Notes: generated by a model not told the origin, from the letters alone. A DNA stretch of 64,000 nt from JBDHTS01 sp044221445 (GCA_044221445.1 JBGAPF010000010.1:1-64000); one strand, 5' to 3'; positions 31,029 to 40,275 are shown, counted from the stretch's first letter. Numbers and translations: made by a program.

Positions 31029-32531
31029 ATGGCCGACGATCTTTTTTCCCAGCCTGCGCCGCGCACCAACGTGCCGGAACTGAGCGTTTCCGAACTGGCG
31101 CTTTCATTGAAGAAGACGCTGGAGGACACCTATGGCCGCGTCCGCGTTCGCGGGGAACTGTCACAGGTGAAATTTCCGGCCTCCGGCCATATGTACGCCG
31201 ATCTGAAGGACAGGGACGCCTGCCTGGCCGTCATCTGTTGGAAAGGGACCGTCCCCCGCCTGTCCATGCGGCCGGAAGACGGGCTGGAGGTCATCTGCAC
31301 GGGACGGATCACCACCTATCCCGCCCGGTCCAATTACCAGCTGATCGTCGAATCGATGGAGCTGGCGGGCGAAGGCGCCCTGTTGAAAATGCTGGAGGAC
31401 CGCCGGAAGCGCCTGGCGGCGGAAGGTCTGTTCGACCGGGAACGAAAGAAAGTGCTGCCGTTCCTGCCGGAAGTGATCGGCGTCGTGACGTCGCCGACCG
31501 GCGCCGTGATCCGGGATATCCTGCACAGGCTCGAAGACCGGTTTCCGCGCCATGTGCTGGTGTGGCCCGTGCTGGTCCAGGGGGCGGGCGCGGCGGACCA
31601 GGTGGCGGCCGCCATACGCGGGTTCGACGCCATCGCACCGGGTGGTCGCATCCCAAGGCCCGATCTTATGATCGTCGCGCGCGGCGGCGGCAGTCTCGAA
31701 GACCTGATGGCGTTCAACGAGGAACAGGTCGTGCGGACGATCGCCGGATGCCGCATTCCCGTCATTTCCGCCATCGGCCACGAAACCGATACCACGCTGG
31801 CCGATTACGCCGCCGATATGCGCGCGCCTACACCAACAGCGGCGGCGGAGATGGCCGTGCCAGTACGACGCAACCTGTATGCACAAATACTGGATGATGA
31901 AGAACGCCTGGTTTCAGGAATAGATAGGGTTTTCCTCCAGCGCCGGGAACGCATGTATGCAGCCAGCGTACGTTTGGGCGACCCGATGCGTATGCTGGAG
32001 TCGAGGATGCAGCGCCTCGATCATGCCGCGCATAAACTCTCCGGCTATTTCGACAGGTCTTTGCGGAACAGGGAGACGATGCTGCTGCGCGCGGGCGGGC
32101 GGCTTTTGCATCCGCAGGCGTCCCTACATCGTAAACAGGCCGAATTCGAGAGGAATGGCGATCGTTTGAAAAACGTCTACGCAAGGCTTATCGACGCACG
32201 ACAACGCCAGCTTCTCCACAAAGCCGGAAAACTTCGCTCCCCGGTCAGGCTTGTCAGCGAGAAAGCCAGCCGTCTGTCGTTATGGACGGAGCGTCTATCA
32301 GCCTTCCCCACTTCCAAAGCTTTTGTTTTCGGTAAGGGCGGCAGGCTGGAGCAGGCTCGGCGGATGCTAGACAGCCTGTCTTATGCAAGCGTCCTTCAAC
32401 GCGGTTTCGTTGTCGTGCGCAATGCCGCCGGCCAGCCCGTTACGGAAGCCGCGCGTACCGGTCACGGCCAGGCCTTGAGGCTGGAATTTCGTGATGGCAT
32501 CGTCGAGGCCGTGGTGGACGGCAAGACATAA
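31029..32531 (+). CDS. xseA: Exodeoxyribonuclease VII large subunit XseA
   Basis: A 500-residue protein. The N-terminal OB fold (VRVRGELSQVKFPASGHMYA, LKDRDACLAVICWKG) binds single-stranded DNA. The catalytic domain includes VIGVVTSPTGAVIRDILHRL, LMIVARGGGSLEDLMAFNEE and ISAIGHETDTTLADYAADMR. A long basic coiled region and a C-terminal barrel follow. With several XseB subunits it degrades single-stranded DNA from both ends. XseB is not adjacent. The ATG at 31029 is 9 bases after the dehydrogenase stop. Confidence 0.94.
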   Translation: MADDLFSQPAPRTNVPELSVSELALSLKKTLEDTYGRVRVRGELSQVKFPASGHMYADLKDRDACLAVICWKGTVPRLSMRPEDGLEVICTGRITTYPARSNYQLIVESMELAGEGALLKMLEDRRKRLAAEGLFDRERKKVLPFLPEVIGVVTSPTGAVIRDILHRLEDRFPRHVLVWPVLVQGAGAADQVAAAIRGFDAIAPGGRIPRPDLMIVARGGGSLEDLMAFNEEQVVRTIAGCRIPVISAIGHETDTTLADYAADMRAPTPTAAAEMAVPVRRNLYAQILDDEERLVSGIDRVFLQRRERMYAASVRLGDPMRMLESRMQRLDHAAHKLSGYFDRSLRNRETMLLRAGGRLLHPQASLHRKQAEFERNGDRLKNVYARLIDARQRQLLHKAGKLRSPVRLVSEKASRLSLWTERLSAFPTSKAFVFGKGGRLEQARRMLDSLSYASVLQRGFVVVRNAAGQPVTEAARTGHGQALRLEFRDGIVEAVVDGKT

Positions 32532-32609
32532 GAGTGCTTTTTCTTTTGCGTTGGGCGCGGTAAGCGGCTATTGCGTGCTATAGTAGCCTCAAAACAAGCG
32601 GATATTGCC

Positions 32610-33119
32610 ATGCGCGTAACGATCAACGAATTGATGGACAAGCTGGGCGTGGGGTTTACCCCCGGTCCCAACGACAATGTGCCGTGGGTTCATACGGACA
32701 CCAATCTGGCCCTGACGTTCAGCGCCGAAATCCGCATGGGCATGGAAAGCGAGGAAGTCGAGGGCGAAATCCAGATTCTTTACGACCGCCCGCCCCCGGG
32801 CAAGGGATCGATGGAGCACATATGCTTTCTGCGCGCGGCGCCCATCCACGAAGGCATGTGGACGATGACCGATTTCCGTTTCCGCGGCGCGCCCTATGGC
32901 AGGGAAATCTACGACTGGGAAGAAAAAGCCTGTCTGTTTTTTCAGACGATGATCCGGGAAATCCAGGCAGGGGTCAGCCCCAATGTAGACCAACTGCTGG
33001 ACGACGCCTTTCATAAGCGCGAACGCTTCGCCGATCAGCGCGGCAGCGGCGGGGGCAAAGCGCCGAAAATCAAGCCAGGCAAGCTGCTGAGTCCTAAGGG
33101 TGGCGGCAAGGGATTCTGA
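32610..33119 (+). CDS. Conserved-looking hypothetical protein (169 aa)
   Basis: No family recognised. The ATG at 32610 gives MRVTINELMDKLGVGFTPGP. The central part (NLALTFSAEIRMGMESEEVE, WTMTDFRFRGAPYGREIYDW) is a mixed alpha/beta domain without membrane segments. The last 25 residues are a basic Gly/Lys tail (GSGGGKAPKIKPGKLLSPKG) likely to be flexible and perhaps nucleic-acid binding. The earlier ATG at 32571 has no support. It ends 4 bases before the convergent TerD-like gene. Confidence 0.65.
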   Translation: MRVTINELMDKLGVGFTPGPNDNVPWVHTDTNLALTFSAEIRMGMESEEVEGEIQILYDRPPPGKGSMEHICFLRAAPIHEGMWTMTDFRFRGAPYGREIYDWEEKACLFFQTMIREIQAGVSPNVDQLLDDAFHKRERFADQRGSGGGKAPKIKPGKLLSPKGGGKGF

Positions 33120-33123
33120 TACC

Positions 33124-33942
33124 TTATCCGGTTGACTGGACTTCGCGCACTATGATGCCGTATTGGGTCGCCAGGGCGCTCAGGCCGTGTTTCATGCCGA
33201 CGCCCAGCGTTTCGAAAATCCACTTCGCCCCCTCCCGCTTCAGCATAGCGACCTGAATGGCGTTGGTGTTCTCGTATTCTCCCTCGGGCAGGTTGAACCG
33301 GCATATTTCCGTACTGTCCTCGCGGTTGACCAGCCGGAAGTGCATATTGCGGATCAGCCCGAAATGGTCGCCCTTCGCCGTTTCGTCGTAGATCGAGAGC
33401 ACGAAAACGATCTTGAAAATATCGAACGAAATGCCGTTCAGGTCCATGAAAACGCTTTCGTCGTCGCCTTCGCCGGCGCCCGTCCGGTTGTCGCCTTCAT
33501 GCTTGACGGCCCCATCGCACGCGATCAGCTGGTTGTAAAAGACGAAATGCTCGTCCTGTTGCGTCATGTCCTTGCGGTCCAGCAGAAAAACGCTCAGGTC
33601 GATATCGATCGCTTCGGATTCCTGCGATTTCTGGTCCCAGCCAACGCCCGCATGAAGAATGCGCAAGGAAGGCACACGGGACAGCAGGTCAATCTGTTCA
33701 CCCTTGCCGATAGCGCTTTTGGCGACGTCGGGGACGAGCGCGACCATATGTTCGGGGATGCTTGTATCACGCTGGCGCACACGTTCCCGCCGCGCCGCCT
33801 CTTCTTTCCGTTCCCGCTCCTGCTGGGCAACGATCGGGTCTACGTTCAGGGCGGACAGATCTTTCTTTGCGGGAAGGCTATGATCGATAGGTTTTATTTT
33901 TTCTTCCTCCGAAAAACGGGAAAGATCGTCATCTTCGGCCAT
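33124..33942 (-). CDS. TerD-domain protein (tellurium-resistance family)
   Basis: A 272-residue protein. A charged N-terminal region of about 85 residues, with a helical RERKEEAARRERVRQRDTS stretch, precedes a TerD domain (about 85-265): LRILHAGVGWDQ, IDIDLSVFLLDRKD, CDGAVKHEGDNRTGAGEGDD and FMDLNGISFDIFKIVFVLSI. The conserved aspartates (DNRTGAGEGDDE) bind calcium in studied homologues. TerD proteins act in phage inhibition, colicin or tellurite resistance and stress signalling, although the mechanism is unclear. A TerA-like gene lies directly upstream on the same strand, which suggests a two-gene operon. Confidence 0.85.
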   Translation of the reverse strand: MAEDDDLSRFSEEEKIKPIDHSLPAKKDLSALNVDPIVAQQERERKEEAARRERVRQRDTSIPEHMVALVPDVAKSAIGKGEQIDLLSRVPSLRILHAGVGWDQKSQESEAIDIDLSVFLLDRKDMTQQDEHFVFYNQLIACDGAVKHEGDNRTGAGEGDDESVFMDLNGISFDIFKIVFVLSIYDETAKGDHFGLIRNMHFRLVNREDSTEICRFNLPEGEYENTNAIQVAMLKREGAKWIFETLGVGMKHGLSALATQYGIIVREVQSTG

Positions 33943-34017
33943 GCCTCATTGTCCTTGAAAATATCGATTAACGGCTCTCGTTATAACAATAGCCCAATAC
34001 AATAAAAAAAAACAGGA

Positions 34018-34773
34018 TTACGATTTTGTGCCGTCTGTCCAGACGATGCCGAAACCATAGGCGCGATCCATTTCATCGTGGCCGGCAAAATATTCGGTCC
34101 GACGGGTAAGCCTGATCCCATTACGCACGTTTTCCAGGGTTGCCACCGCGCAGACAGCCATTTTCGAATCTTGGACTGCCGGTATTATGGCGAGAGGCTG
34201 TTCGCCAGGCACGCGCACATGAACGGTTGGCTGTACGACCGACCAGTCAGGCGTACCGCCATATATATAAACATAAAGAAGGATTTTTTTGATTTCCGGC
34301 CATTTCTGTCCGTTTATAACGAGGTACTCGTCGTCCCCGGGCGCATCGCCTGTACGTTCATCACCGGACAGCGTTATGAACGGCGCCTCGTCGAAATTCC
34401 CGAAACGGTCACCAAACGCCTGAATCGCGCCGCGTTCTCCGCTTTGCAGTTCGTACATACAGCCAAGATCGAGGTCGACTCCCGAATGGGCCAGTGACAC
34501 GGCTTTCACGGCCATTTTTTCGACTGCATTACGTTTTTTGCCGTTTTTGGTTTTATTGTCCCACGCCATGCCGATTTTAATCGGCCGGAACCCATGCTCC
34601 TGGGGGTTGACGACCGCCATGTCGCCCGGTTCCGCAAGGGGCAATCCTTCGACACTGGTTTCTGCGGTGTCGACAAGGCCGGCGGTTCCCATCGAATCGC
34701 CATGCCCTGAAAACTTGGCCCTGTTACGGGTAGCCTCGACCAGCGAATCAAGCGATCCTTTAACCCGTGACAT
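34018..34773 (-). CDS. TerA-like protein of the TerD superfamily
   Basis: A 251-residue protein. The core reads VDLDLGCMYELQSGERGAIQ, AFGDRFGNFDEAPFITLSGD, ERTGDAPGDDEYLVINGQKW and KKILLYVYIYGGTPDWSVVQ. This matches the TerD-fold calcium-binding core with the TerA-type ending (VHVRVPGEQPLAI). An N-terminal region of about 65 residues has no known domain. No TerB, TerC or other ter genes are in the window, so this is a minimal pair with the TerD protein. A GGAGA sequence precedes the ATG at 34773. It is divergent from ettA. Confidence 0.8.
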   Translation of the reverse strand: MSRVKGSLDSLVEATRNRAKFSGHGDSMGTAGLVDTAETSVEGLPLAEPGDMAVVNPQEHGFRPIKIGMAWDNKTKNGKKRNAVEKMAVKAVSLAHSGVDLDLGCMYELQSGERGAIQAFGDRFGNFDEAPFITLSGDERTGDAPGDDEYLVINGQKWPEIKKILLYVYIYGGTPDWSVVQPTVHVRVPGEQPLAIIPAVQDSKMAVCAVATLENVRNGIRLTRRTEYFAGHDEMDRAYGFGIVWTDGTKS

Positions 34774-34899
34774 GTCATCTTCTCCTTATAGCGAACCGGA
34801 CTACAAAAGCGTTATTATTGTAATCAGTTCCGTTTGATGAGAAATGAAAATATTGCTATGGTGCCGACCGCACCCGAACAAAGAAAGATTTGAACGCCC

Positions 34900-36576
34900 A
34901 TGGCTTCCTATGAGTACGTCTATGTGATGAACGGCCTCAACAAGGCCTATCCCGGCGGCAAGAAAGTCCTTGAAAACATTACCTTAAGCTTTTTTCCCGG
35001 CGCCAAGATCGGCGTCCTGGGGCCCAACGGTTCGGGAAAATCGACCCTGCTGCGCGTTATGGCGGGCACGGACAAGGACTATACAGGTGAGGCCTGGTCG
35101 GCCAAAGGGGCGCGCGTCGGATATCTCGAACAGGAACCGAAGCTGCCGCACAAGACCGTGCATGAAAACGTCGTCGAGGGCCTGAAAGACATCAAGACGA
35201 TGGTCGACCGCTTCAACGAGATCGGCCTCGCCATGGGTGAACCGGACGCCGATTTCGACAAGCTGATGACGGAAATGGGCGAATTGCAGGAAAAAATAGA
35301 CGCCGTCAACGGCTGGGAGATCGACCGGACGGTCGAGATCGCCATGGACGCCCTGCGCTGCCCGCCCGGCGACGCAGACGTCTCCAAACTCTCGGGCGGC
35401 GAACGCCGCCGCGTGGCGCTGTGCCGCCTGCTGCTGGAACGCCCCGACCTGCTGCTGCTCGACGAACCGACCAACCACCTGGATGCCGAAAGCGTCGCAT
35501 GGCTGCAGCGTTTTCTCGGCGACTATACCGGCACGGTCGTCATGGTGACGCACGACCGGTATTTCCTCGATAACGTCACGGGCTGGATCCTCGAACTCGA
35601 TCGCGGGCGCGGCATTCCTTACGAGGGAAATTACACGGCCTATCTGAAAGCCAAGCAGAAGCGCATGGAGCTGGAAAGCAAGCAGGAGGCGGAACGGCAG
35701 AAGACGCTCGACCGCGAACTGGAATGGATCAGCGGATCGCCCGAAGGCCGCCGCAAGAAATCGAAAGCCCGCGTGTCCGCCTATGAGGATTTGCTGGCCC
35801 AGTCGCAGAAAAACACGACCCGCACGACCCAGATCGTCATCCCGCCGCCGCCGCGCCTGGGCGGCAATGTCGTGGAGGCCCAGAACATCCGCAAGGGTTA
35901 TGGCGACCATCTGCTGATCGAAAACTTTTCTTTCAAGCTGCCGCCCGGCGGCATCGTGGGCGTGATCGGCCCGAACGGCGCGGGGAAAACCACGCTGTTC
36001 CGCATGATCACAGGCACGGAAACGCCAGACGAAGGCACGTTCAAGGTCGGCGAAACGGTCAAGCTCGGCTATGTCGATCAGAGCCGCGACGCGCTCGACC
36101 CCAATAAAACCGTGTGGGAGGAGATTTCGGACAGCGAGGATATCCTGAAACTCGGCAAAATCGAGATGCCGTCCCGTGCCTATGTTTCCGCCTTTAACTT
36201 CCGGGGGCCGGACCAGCAGCAGAAGGTGGGGACGCTTTCGGGCGGCCAGCGCAACCGGGTGCATCTCGCCAAGATGCTGAAGACGGAGGCCAACGTCCTC
36301 CTGCTCGACGAACCGACCAACGACCTGGACACGGAGACGCTGTCGGCGCTGGAAGAGGCGCTGGAGCAGTATCCCGGCTGCGCCGTCATCATCTCGCACG
36401 ATCGTGCCTTCCTCGACCGGCTCGCCACCCACATCATCGCTTTCGAGGGCGACAGCCAGGTGGTGTTTTTTGAGGGCAATTACGAGGATTACGAACGCGA
36501 CCGCAAACGCCGCCTGGGCCAGGACGCCGACCAGCCTCACCGGATCCGGTACAAACCCTTGAGAAAGGCCGGTTAA
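34900..36576 (+). CDS. ettA: Energy-dependent translational throttle protein EttA
   Basis: A 558-residue ABC-F protein with two ATPase cassettes and no membrane domain. Cassette 1: Walker A GVLGPNGSGKSTLLRVMAG, signature LSGGERRRVALCRLLLERPD, Walker B LLLLDEPTNHLDAE. The linker (about 235-310, KRMELESKQEAERQKTLDRE) is the P-site tRNA interaction motif. Cassette 2: GVIGPNGAGKTTLFRMITG, LSGGQRNRVHLAKML, LLLDEPTNDLDTET. EttA binds the ribosomal E site and adjusts translation to the ATP/ADP ratio. The ending (KPLRKAG) is typical of EttA among ABC-F paralogues. Confidence 0.94.
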   Translation: MASYEYVYVMNGLNKAYPGGKKVLENITLSFFPGAKIGVLGPNGSGKSTLLRVMAGTDKDYTGEAWSAKGARVGYLEQEPKLPHKTVHENVVEGLKDIKTMVDRFNEIGLAMGEPDADFDKLMTEMGELQEKIDAVNGWEIDRTVEIAMDALRCPPGDADVSKLSGGERRRVALCRLLLERPDLLLLDEPTNHLDAESVAWLQRFLGDYTGTVVMVTHDRYFLDNVTGWILELDRGRGIPYEGNYTAYLKAKQKRMELESKQEAERQKTLDRELEWISGSPEGRRKKSKARVSAYEDLLAQSQKNTTRTTQIVIPPPPRLGGNVVEAQNIRKGYGDHLLIENFSFKLPPGGIVGVIGPNGAGKTTLFRMITGTETPDEGTFKVGETVKLGYVDQSRDALDPNKTVWEEISDSEDILKLGKIEMPSRAYVSAFNFRGPDQQQKVGTLSGGQRNRVHLAKMLKTEANVLLLDEPTNDLDTETLSALEEALEQYPGCAVIISHDRAFLDRLATHIIAFEGDSQVVFFEGNYEDYERDRKRRLGQDADQPHRIRYKPLRKAG

Positions 36577-36629
36577 AGGTTAACAAACGATCTTTTTCTT
36601 GCCGTTTTGGGACAGATCGCATAAAATTT

Positions 36630-38087
36630 ATGACAATCTTGGAATGGGAAAAGGTTTTCGCGATGGTGACGCAGCCCCAGATTGATGATTTGAAAACGGA
36701 GTATCAAGACCGCAACACGCTCTGGAACGGTATAATCGGCAATATCGACCTGGCCCTGACAACCCATCGCAATGAAAGAGACCGGCTGTCACCCCTGTTG
36801 ACAAAAGCGAGGGCCATGAAGAAGGCCGGAAATTCTCTCGCAAGCGGTTTTTCCAGCGTGTTTTCATCGATCGGTTTCGATCCTGCGGACAGGGCGGCGA
36901 AAATTGCCGAACTCGATATTTTCCTCAGCAATCCGACACGGTCGCTTCCTGGCGTCAGTCTGGGATCGTTCCGCAGCCTGCTGGTTACGCCCCTGCCACA
37001 AAAAAAGCTTGTCCAGTTTGAAAGGGCCTTGAAAAGCGGAGATTACGATAAGGCCAGACAAATCATGCAACAGATGCAGCCGACCGGCATCCGTGCCTTT
37101 CTTATGGGCAGAGCCGGCCGCGCGGCCCTGCAAAGGACAATTGCCGATGGCATCGCCATGGTCGATGCCTATAAAAATGCAAAAACTGAAATGCCGCGCC
37201 TCGAACGATCGCTGAGAAGCGCCGAAGGGAAAATGGCGCGCCAGATCAAAGCCTTTCTTAAGCGGCCCGAATCGGCGGATTACATTGCCGCCCTCAGGTC
37301 GTCTGGAACCCCGCACGCCGCTGCCATCGCCGATATTCTGGACGAATGCCGCACAGCCGCCAGTACAGCGGGCCTGCTGACATTTAAAAACACGGCTATA
37401 AGACGAGTCCTTAAAAGGGAGCGGGGCAATATTCGTTCAAGCGAGTGGAATGCTGTTTTTTCAGACTTTTCAAGGCATTTTTCAAGCCGGCACGCCACAC
37501 TCTCCACCGAAATATCAAAGGTCGGCGCAAGAATAAGCGCCTGCGAAAGATTGCATAAAACTGCCACGCGGAAGCAGTATCTTGAGATGCATATGCCGTT
37601 CGGCAAAGCCGGTCGCCAATCGGTCTATGCTTTGCTGGATCAGATTGGCGCAGGCGGAACCCTGCATGTCATGAACGAACGTGTTTTTGCGCGCGCAGGT
37701 CAAAAGGCATCTGCCTTTATCAACCTTTCGGATCTTCAGCATGATGTGGGGGAAATCGCCAACCTTCATTTCGATCCCTCCACGTTACGCTGGAAAGGGC
37801 CGGGTCTTTCCGCCGCCGCCGCCGCAGGCCTGAACACGACCGCCAGCAGAACGCAGGCAACGGCAGCAGACATGGCCAGTACGCTTCGGGGCCTGTTTTC
37901 GGCCGTCGTCCATTCACCGGTCGGGCGCGCCGTCGGTCACCAGGCGAACGATATGTGGATCGGCATGCAGATGGCCACAGACGATCTGCATCGCCATGTA
38001 CAAAACGTCGCCCGTATCCTGAACGCCTCCCTGCGGGACGCGGCCCTTACCCTGGTGCAAACGATGAAAAGATACAGCCCGATTTAA
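36630..38087 (+). CDS. Large orphan protein, mostly helical (up to 485 aa)
   Basis: No domain is recognised. The product is predominantly helical and basic, with repeated KxxR-rich helices (ALKSGDYDKARQIMQQMQPT, LRSAEGKMARQIKAFLKRPE). There is an Ala/Gly-rich segment near residues 405-420 (GLSAAAAAGLNTTASRTQAT). No signal peptide or clear transmembrane helix is seen. ATG 36630 and ATG 36663 (preceded by AAAAGG) are both possible. It ends 4 bases into the SURF1 gene on the opposite strand. Length, helical content and lack of relatives would fit an effector, a contractile-particle cargo or a lineage-specific structural protein, but nothing shows which. Confidence 0.6.
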   Translation: MTILEWEKVFAMVTQPQIDDLKTEYQDRNTLWNGIIGNIDLALTTHRNERDRLSPLLTKARAMKKAGNSLASGFSSVFSSIGFDPADRAAKIAELDIFLSNPTRSLPGVSLGSFRSLLVTPLPQKKLVQFERALKSGDYDKARQIMQQMQPTGIRAFLMGRAGRAALQRTIADGIAMVDAYKNAKTEMPRLERSLRSAEGKMARQIKAFLKRPESADYIAALRSSGTPHAAAIADILDECRTAASTAGLLTFKNTAIRRVLKRERGNIRSSEWNAVFSDFSRHFSSRHATLSTEISKVGARISACERLHKTATRKQYLEMHMPFGKAGRQSVYALLDQIGAGGTLHVMNERVFARAGQKASAFINLSDLQHDVGEIANLHFDPSTLRWKGPGLSAAAAAGLNTTASRTQATAADMASTLRGLFSAVVHSPVGRAVGHQANDMWIGMQMATDDLHRHVQNVARILNASLRDAALTLVQTMKRYSPI

Positions 38088-38812
38088 AGCTGTTTTTGCG
38101 TCTTCAGGATAAAACGCAGCCAATATATAACGATCATGATCCCCGCCATCGCAAACCAGAATATGGCGTATTGCAGATGGTTGTTATCCGGTCGCCAGTC
38201 CTGTTGGAGTCCTAGGGGATATACATCCGGCGCGCCTTGTTCGGCATCGGCATACAAGATGTACGGCGCAACGTCTTTCACGCCCGTATGACTTCGTACC
38301 TGGGCCAGGTTGATCGCATACCATGTATTGGAGTCCGGGCTGTTGGGCGGCGTAAAAAAGCTGGCGCGGTCAGGATAATGCGCCAGGCCTTTAAGCGTTA
38401 TTACATTATGAGAGATGGTCGCATCTGCGGTTTTCAGGCCTTCCCATGCCTGAGGCACCCAGCCGCGGTTGACCAGGACGGTACCGCCTGAGTCCAACTG
38501 AAAAGGTACGTACATATGATAGCCGGTTTTTCCGTCATGTGTACGCGGGCCGACTGGGATTTGCCATTGGGAAAGAAAGCGGCCGGTCACCCGGCCATGC
38601 AGGAAAAGTTTATGCGCCCTGTAGGCCGCCATGAAATCGTCATAAGTCAGCGTTGCCACGTCATCGTTACGATAGGCCTGATCCAGAGCCGTCAGGATGC
38701 CCGTCTTCCAGTGAAGCCTTTGTATTTGCCAGACGCCAAGCGCGATCAGGAGGGAAACAGCCGCCAGCATGGCGACGGTCGGCAGAACCGGAAAACGATG
38801 CGGCGCAGCCAT
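38084..38812 (-). CDS. SURF1-family cytochrome oxidase assembly protein
   Basis: This 242-residue protein has the SURF1 topology: a helix at the N terminus (VAMLAAVSLLIALGVWQIQR, residues 14-33) and one at the C terminus (LQYAIFWFAMAGIMIVIYWL). Between them lies a periplasmic domain with GRVTGRF, GPRTHDGKTGYHMYVPFQLD and VLVNRGWVPQ. SURF1 helps insert heme a into subunit I. It is the last gene of the oxidase operon and follows the DUF983 gene by 3 bases. Confidence 0.93.
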   Translation of the reverse strand: MAAPHRFPVLPTVAMLAAVSLLIALGVWQIQRLHWKTGILTALDQAYRNDDVATLTYDDFMAAYRAHKLFLHGRVTGRFLSQWQIPVGPRTHDGKTGYHMYVPFQLDSGGTVLVNRGWVPQAWEGLKTADATISHNVITLKGLAHYPDRASFFTPPNSPDSNTWYAINLAQVRSHTGVKDVAPYILYADAEQGAPDVYPLGLQQDWRPDNNHLQYAIFWFAMAGIMIVIYWLRFILKTQKQL

Positions 38813-38815
38813 GCC

Positions 38816-39181
38816 TTATTCTTTCCAGTCGCCAGGACGGTATTTGTATTGCAGGGCGATTACATAGGATTTCAGCGGACGAAGACTGCCGATGGTCAGC
38901 GCCAGGGCGACCACCGTCCAGAGGATCGCATGGGCCCACAGCGGCGGATGCGCCAGTTTTTCAACCAGCAAGGCAAGCGGCACCAGAAGCGCCCCGAGGA
39001 CAAAGATCAGGAACACTGCCGGGCCATCGGCGCTGTCGTTACGGGCAAGTTTCATCCCGCAGACGGGGCATGCCTCCTGTATATCAAGGAACGTGCCGGG
39101 TTTATACAGGGCGCCCTGGCCGCAGCGCGGACATCGGCAGGCAAGCGCTCCCCGCAGCACCGATAAAAAATCCTCTGGCAT
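38816..39181 (-). CDS. DUF983 membrane protein of the oxidase operon
   Basis: A 121-residue protein. The N-terminal zinc-ribbon-like region has two CxxC pairs (CRCPRCGQGALY and CPVCG). Two helices follow (PAVFLIFVLGALLVPLALLV and LWAHAILWTVVALALTIGSL). DUF983 genes are regular members of alphaproteobacterial cytochrome oxidase operons, between ctaE and SURF1, and are thought to assist assembly. The start overlaps the stop of the upstream dehydrogenase gene by one base. Confidence 0.88.
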   Translation of the reverse strand: MPEDFLSVLRGALACRCPRCGQGALYKPGTFLDIQEACPVCGMKLARNDSADGPAVFLIFVLGALLVPLALLVEKLAHPPLWAHAILWTVVALALTIGSLRPLKSYVIALQYKYRPGDWKE

Positions 39182-40275
39182 CAGCCTTCCTTTTCCAGTT
39201 GCGGCGGCAGCGGGATGCCAAGCCGGGCGGCCTGGTCGCGTAACGCGTTACATATGCCCGTGCCGAGCGGGATGCCGTCGCGCATGCGTCTGGCGGTTTC
39301 ATGATGCGAGCGGTCGCCCGGCAGCCGTATGGCGGGCGCGCCCTCGCGCATCGGCGTTTCGCGCACGAAGGCGAGAAGCTTCCACGCTTCCTGCCGCATA
39401 TGCGCAAGGCCGTTGAAGCGTTCCGGATCCCAGAGGACGCACAGGACGTTGTTGCAGTAAGGCGCCCCTTCCCGCGCCGGCGGGCAGTGCCCGCCCGATA
39501 GGCCGGCAACGAGGCAATCGATCATCAGCGCAAGGCCGAATCCTTTATAGCCATCGGCGCCGCCCATCGGCAGCAGCGTGCCTCTGGGCTCGCCGAACAG
39601 AACGGAAGGATCGATTGAAGGCAGCCCGTTGGCGTCCTGAATCCAGCCGGGCGGACACGGCTCGCCGGACATATGGGCGATGCGTAGCTTGCCGAAGGCG
39701 ACGGCGCTGGTCGACATATCCAGGATAAACGGTTCGCCCTCCAGAGGAATGCCAAAAGCCATAGGATTGGTGCTGGTGCGGGCGGCCTTGCCGCCGGGCG
39801 GCGCGGTGGACAGGAAGACGCCATTGTCGTTCGTAGCCACCATGGCGGCCAACCCGCGTTCCGCGCCCCACTCCGCCCATTCGCCCAGGCGTCCGGCATG
39901 CCCGCAGTTTTTCAGTGTGCCGGTGGCCAGACCATTGGCGCGCACCTTCTCCTCAAGCCTTTCGAGCAATGCCGGCATCTGTACCTGGCCAAGGCCGAAA
40001 CCGGCATCGGCGGCGATCAGGGACTCAGTTTCGCTAATGACTTTCAGCGCGACATCGCTTGCGATGCGGTTCCGGGCGCGGTCGGCGATATATTCGGCAC
40101 AGCGGACGACACCGTGGGAATCATGACCGCGCAGACTTGACTGGATCAGGCTGTCTGCCGTACGCGCGGATTCTTCTGCGGTGAATCCGCCATGGCGGAA
40201 AAGCGTATCGATAAAAACCTGCAGCGTTTCGGCGGGAACGGTCACCGTTGCCCGCGCTTGATGCAGGCTGCTCAT
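39181..40275 (-). CDS. Malate/L-lactate dehydrogenase-family oxidoreductase (Ldh2)
   Basis: A 364-residue NAD(P)-dependent dehydrogenase of the Ldh_2/YlbC family. Signatures include SLRGHDSHGVVRCAEYI (catalytic histidine), TLKNCGHAGRLGEWAEWGAE, ATNDNGVFLSTAPPGGKAAR, TNPMAFGIPLEGEPFILDMS and GADGYKGFGLALMIDCLVAG. Members act on malate, sulfolactate, ureidoglycolate or similar 2-hydroxy acids, and the substrate cannot be read here. Its place inside the oxidase operon, overlapping ctaE by 4 bases and DUF983 by 1 base, is unusual. ATG 40275 is chosen over the longer frame, which runs into ctaE. Confidence 0.88.
   Translation of the reverse strand: MSSLHQARATVTVPAETLQVFIDTLFRHGGFTAEESARTADSLIQSSLRGHDSHGVVRCAEYIADRARNRIASDVALKVISETESLIAADAGFGLGQVQMPALLERLEEKVRANGLATGTLKNCGHAGRLGEWAEWGAERGLAAMVATNDNGVFLSTAPPGGKAARTSTNPMAFGIPLEGEPFILDMSTSAVAFGKLRIAHMSGEPCPPGWIQDANGLPSIDPSVLFGEPRGTLLPMGGADGYKGFGLALMIDCLVAGLSGGHCPPAREGAPYCNNVLCVLWDPERFNGLAHMRQEAWKLLAFVRETPMREGAPAIRLPGDRSHHETARRMRDGIPLGTGICNALRDQAARLGIPLPPQLEKEG

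Noticed and set aside
34984..36540. 518-codon open frame on the minus strand
   Set aside because: It is the exact antisense of ettA, whose ATPase motifs are unmistakable. The antisense product is Arg/Val/Asp-rich without any motif, a usual effect of GC-rich codon bias.
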